From an uncultured Desulfobacterales bacterium (lineage in GTDB: Bacteria > Desulfobacterota > Desulfobacteria > Desulfobacterales > JAFDCJ01), in NCBI GenBank assembly GCA_945787595.1, contig CALZJV010000611.1, positions 1-7,355 on the forward strand: DNA of 7,355 nt, in the 5' to 3' direction. Shown here piece after piece: positions 5,631 through 7,355 of this stretch (position 1 is its first letter; every line of letters starts with the position of its first letter). Below the pieces are notes generated by a model. That model worked only from the letters and a program-made list of their open reading frames with translations, was not told the origin of the DNA and did not search any database. The translations under genes and the position numbers were made by a program.

Positions 5631-5674
5631 AATTTAGAAAAATTTCAACTTTTATTTTCGTAATTTTGCGAAAA
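5631..5674. promoter_or_regulatory. Putative enhancer site for the CBS-ACT / Usp unit
   Basis: The minus strand of 5631-5653 carries GAAATTTTTCTAAAT, identical over 15 bases to the element at 1213-1235. Next to it, TTTTCG (5655-5660) and CGAAAA (5669-5674) form an inverted repeat whose left half, TTATTTTCG, recurs at 7016-7024. The block begins 78 bases upstream of the -24 element, the usual place for an activator of sigma-54. Confidence 0.55.
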
Positions 5675-5681
5675 TGAACTG

Positions 5682-5743
5682 CCCCGCGGCAAGTCGCGGT
5701 GTATCATCCAATTGATTTTGTCGATTCCATGGCAGCAAGCTGC
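5682..5743. repeat. Pair of short GC hairpins with CAAG loops (REP-like)
   Basis: CCGCG (5684-5688) pairs with CGCGG (5695-5699) around GCAAGT, and GCAGC (5732-5736) faces GCTGC (5739-5743) around AA. Both carry the GC-G-CAAG-core and stand out from the AT-rich surroundings. Paired hairpins of this kind resemble REP elements mobilised by TnpA-REP transposases, but no such gene is in the window, and two copies are few. Confidence 0.35.
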
Positions 5744-5797
5744 GGGAAATAGACCCTAAAAAGGTTAAAATCTGGCGGTTAAGATGGAAGGAATGAT

Positions 5798-5852
5798 ATT
5801 AATTAACTTGCTAAATCACTACCTCTGGTAGTGGTCTAGCAAGTTAATTAAT
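5798..5852 (-). terminator. 55-base near-perfect hairpin after the PilZ gene
   Basis: ATTAATTAACTTGCTA (5798-5813) is a perfect inverted repeat of 5837-5852, and CACTACC (5817-5823) of GGTAGTG (5827-5833). A 3x3 internal mismatch separates the two stems, and the loop is TCT. That is 23 bp of pairing in 55 bases. It starts 19 bases past the PilZ stop and is the likely end of the receiver/PilZ transcript. The AT-rich base of the stem stands in for a T run only partly, so it may instead protect the mRNA end or be a protein-binding palindrome. Confidence 0.6.
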
Positions 5853-5871
5853 TCATTGAATTTATGCTGGT

Positions 5872-6234
5872 CTATTTAAAGCGTGAAGTTAGAACTTGGG
5901 CCTGGATGACCTTTCGCAAAATTTTGATACCAACCTCAAAACGGGGCGTTGGATCAGCTACTTTTTCACACCTTGTAACCCGGCCATCGCACAGACGGTA
6001 TGCTTCCTCTGGAGGATACCCTTCCGGGGTGACCATCTTGATCCTGACATTCGATGAGGGTTGAAGGTCACGATCAATCTCAATATAAAGGCCGTTGTCA
6101 CTTTGATTAACCATTTTAGCCGGGATTAATTCGCAGCTGTCTTTACGGCCTTCTAAGTCATCCGGGATCAGTAAAACCTTAATGGTGGCTTCCGCATTTT
6201 GTCGGGGAAAATGGCGTCGATCATATTTATCCAT
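5872..6234 (-). CDS. PilZ domain protein (c-di-GMP receptor)
   Basis: This encodes 120 residues, with ATG at 6234-6232 behind a textbook AAAGGAGG site. The N-terminus DKYDRRHFPRQNAEATIKV carries the RxxxR c-di-GMP-binding motif (Arg6 or Arg7 to Arg11). The second signature, D/NxSxxG, is present as NQSDNG (about residues 43-48), followed by the strand LYIEIDRDLQPSSNVRIKM. The rest (CDGRVTRCEK to RFEVGIKIL) gives the closing strands of the PilZ barrel. Nearly the whole length is one PilZ domain with no partner domain, so it should change partner interactions when c-di-GMP binds, typically affecting motility, adhesion or exopolysaccharide. It lies 104 bases after the receiver gene on the same strand and before the 55-base hairpin, so the two are probably co-transcribed. 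Confidence 0.93.
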   Translation of the reverse strand: MDKYDRRHFPRQNAEATIKVLLIPDDLEGRKDSCELIPAKMVNQSDNGLYIEIDRDLQPSSNVRIKMVTPEGYPPEEAYRLCDGRVTRCEKVADPTPRFEVGIKILRKVIQAQVLTSRFK

Positions 6235-6338
6235 TTCACACCTCCTTTAGCTTTTGGTTTGCATTCAACGTTAACCCTAAAGTTGCATCAGTCTTCAATC
6301 CCTGATAAATACGATATAAATGTTTTGCTCAACCGTTT

Positions 6339-6728
6339 TTATGCACTGTTTTCGATAATTCGGGCCAGAGACGTTTCAACATCTTCCGATGTAAAGGGTT
6401 TTGGAATAATATCCTTAACACCCATCATTTTTGCTTCTTTTAAAATCTCACAATTCGCGTAAGCCGTGATAAGAATCTCAAATGCATTCGGCTGCTTTTC
6501 TTTAACCCTTCTAAGAAACTCCAAACCATCCATACCGGGTAATTTGTAGTCTGAGATTACAATGTCATAAGCTTGCTGCTTGAGTGCTTTCATTCCCTCT
6601 TCAGCGCTTTCAAATGTCAGCAGATTGCATCCCTCGGCTTCAAAAAAGAAGCTCAGCGAATCTCTAATCCACTCATCATCGTCAACGAGCAGGATTTTCA
6701 TGTTTTTAATTTTGTCAAAAATATCCAT
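6339..6728 (-). CDS. Stand-alone response-regulator receiver protein
   Basis: This encodes 129 residues and begins MDIFDKIKNMKILLVDDDEW. No strong ribosome site is visible before either ATG 6728 or the in-frame ATG nine codons later; I keep the longer form because its N-terminal helix is plausible. It is one CheY-like domain: acidic pocket Asp16-Asp18, phospho-acceptor Asp60 in ISDYKLPGMDG, Thr88 in ILITAYA and Lys110 in IIPKPF, so all the key residues of a working receiver are present. There is no output domain, so it must act by protein contact or in a phosphorelay; no histidine kinase is in the window. It is the first gene downstream of the sigma-54 promoter at 6897-6912, with an unusually long leader of about 155 bases, and is followed by the PilZ gene. 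Confidence 0.93.
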   Translation of the reverse strand: MDIFDKIKNMKILLVDDDEWIRDSLSFFFEAEGCNLLTFESAEEGMKALKQQAYDIVISDYKLPGMDGLEFLRRVKEKQPNAFEILITAYANCEILKEAKMMGVKDIIPKPFTSEDVETSLARIIENSA

Positions 6729-6811
6729 TCTTAGATTTTGCTTATTCCGGTATCACAAACCACGAATACGTCCAATACATCTTTCGAGAATTTTCCCAAC
6801 GGCCGGATTAA

Positions 6812-6847
6812 TTAAGCATTAAAGGAATAATAATTTTTTTTGGTCAT
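6812..6847 (-). other. Possible 11-codon mini-ORF in the receiver-gene leader
   Basis: ATG at 6847-6845 follows GAGGAAGAG on the minus strand and encodes MTKKNYYSFNA before TAA at 6814-6812. Past that stop the same frame continues open for 25 codons (ending VFVVCDTGISKI) to TAA two bases before the receiver start. It could be a leader peptide, a small gene broken by a stop codon, or chance. Confidence 0.2.
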
Positions 6848-6896
6848 ATTTCTCTTCCTCGAACCTATCCTTGATATTCCAATGCTATTCAATAAA

Positions 6897-6912
6897 TGCA
6901 TTAATTATGCCA
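6897..6912 (-). promoter_or_regulatory. Sigma-54 promoter for the receiver / PilZ unit
   Basis: The minus strand reads TGGCATA-ATTA-ATGCA, with GG and GC at the right -24/-12 spacing; the first T of the TTGC box is A. The predicted start is near 6886. It faces the receiver gene and shares its layout with the promoters at 1346 and 5537. Confidence 0.7.
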
Positions 6913-6994
6913 TCAAATGCTAGACCAGCGGGAATGCCTGAAAGATATGATTTTTGCGGTTTCTTTGCAGAAAAATAGCTTTAACAATCAGTTA

Positions 6995-7017
6995 AATTTC
7001 GAACAATTTCGAAAGTT
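6995..7017. promoter_or_regulatory. Putative enhancer site for the receiver / PilZ unit
   Basis: The minus strand carries GAAATTGTTCGAAATT, differing from the element at 5631-5653 at two of these 16 bases and from that at 1213-1235 at three. The plus strand shows a tandem AATTTCGAA-C-AATTTCGAA. A further related half (TTATTTTCGCAAATT) follows at 7016-7030. The element begins 82 bases upstream of the -24 element, and a small palindrome TTTAAC-AATCA-GTTAAA (6980-6996) abuts it. Confidence 0.55.
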
Positions 7018-7045
7018 ATTTTCGCAAATTCTCAAAATTGGGTAT

Positions 7046-7355
7046 TCACCGTTTTAATCGTAGATTTAAAATTTTCGTAGGGGAACTAAATTAACCGCCC
7101 CGGTTAAATGCACTTTAGCCAGCATTAAATATGCAACGCTATGATTGGCAGTAAATTGACCTGGCAGGCTCTGAAGTGGAATAATTTAACAGGGCAGGCA
7201 GACACACGCAGACTGGCGCAGACACTATCAAGCGTTAATTAAAAATTATCGCAGAGGGTCAAACATGAGGTAATTCATTGAGGAAATACACAGACAATAC
7301 GTAGACAATATATTCTTTTATTGCAAAGGGATTGATATTTTAGGCTCTGCAGGCC
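7046..7355. other. Non-coding right end with short-period repeats
   Basis: No convincing gene is visible on either strand. A small hairpin (TTAACCG 7091-7097 with CGGTTAA 7101-7107, loop CCC) lies at its left. At 7198-7227 the unit GCAGAC recurs three times with an exact 10-base period, and at 7291-7310 a related pair CAGACAATAC / GTAGACAATA occurs. These resemble the CAGA-rich tract at 3630-3661 and are probably the same kind of degenerate intergenic filler. Confidence 0.4.

Noticed and set aside
7280..7355. Possible 3' end of a minus-strand gene entering from the right edge
   Set aside because: The frames at the edge stop within 4-27 codons and none shows recognisable protein character.

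Overview
The window looks like an accessory signalling and stress region from a free-living anaerobic bacterium, most probably Desulfobacterota (Desulfobacterales-like). That is inferred from the protein flavour (AcuB-like CBS-ACT protein, tandem Usp protein, NADH-oxidase-like flavoprotein, GAF and receiver proteins), the strong use of sigma-54 promoters, and the degenerate short-period intergenic tracts. No rRNA, tRNA, CRISPR array or intact mobile element is visible.

Layout, left to right. Positions 1-1052 hold a minus-strand signalling unit: a full GAF-domain protein (292-858), a truncated receiver-domain remnant (137-274), and the first 26 codons of a second GAF-like protein (1-78). A sigma-70 promoter (1024-1052) and a structured leader with an intrinsic-terminator-like hairpin precede the unit. 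Positions 1213-1714 hold the only plus-strand gene, a small ABM-family protein driven by a near-perfect sigma-54 promoter. Positions 1776-1889 form a nest of inverted repeats between convergent genes. From 5474 down to 1899 on the minus strand run a CBS-CBS-ACT protein, a tandem universal stress protein overlapping it or just downstream, a Cys43-type FAD/NAD-dependent oxidoreductase, and a two-helix mini membrane protein. The 257-base gap before the oxidoreductase is filled with degenerate low-complexity repeats. Positions 6728-5872 carry a stand-alone receiver and a PilZ-domain protein, ending in a 55-base near-perfect hairpin. Positions 6729-7355 are non-coding as far as I can tell.

The main discovery is regulatory. 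Three separate transcription units (ABM protein; CBS/Usp/oxidoreductase; receiver/PilZ) each have a TGGCAT[G/A]-N4-[N]TGC[T/A] sigma-54 promoter. About 80-110 bases further upstream, each also has a copy of the same AT-rich 23-base element (core GAAATTNTTCNAAAT, with CGAAA/TTTCG half-sites). This is the geometry of an enhancer-binding-protein site, so the three units look like one sigma-54 regulon with a shared, unidentified activator. The activator itself is not in the window. One plausible reading is a coordinated response to energy, redox or surface status: nucleotide sensing by CBS/ACT, Usp protection, thiol/flavin redox chemistry, and c-di-GMP output through PilZ. That reading is inference.
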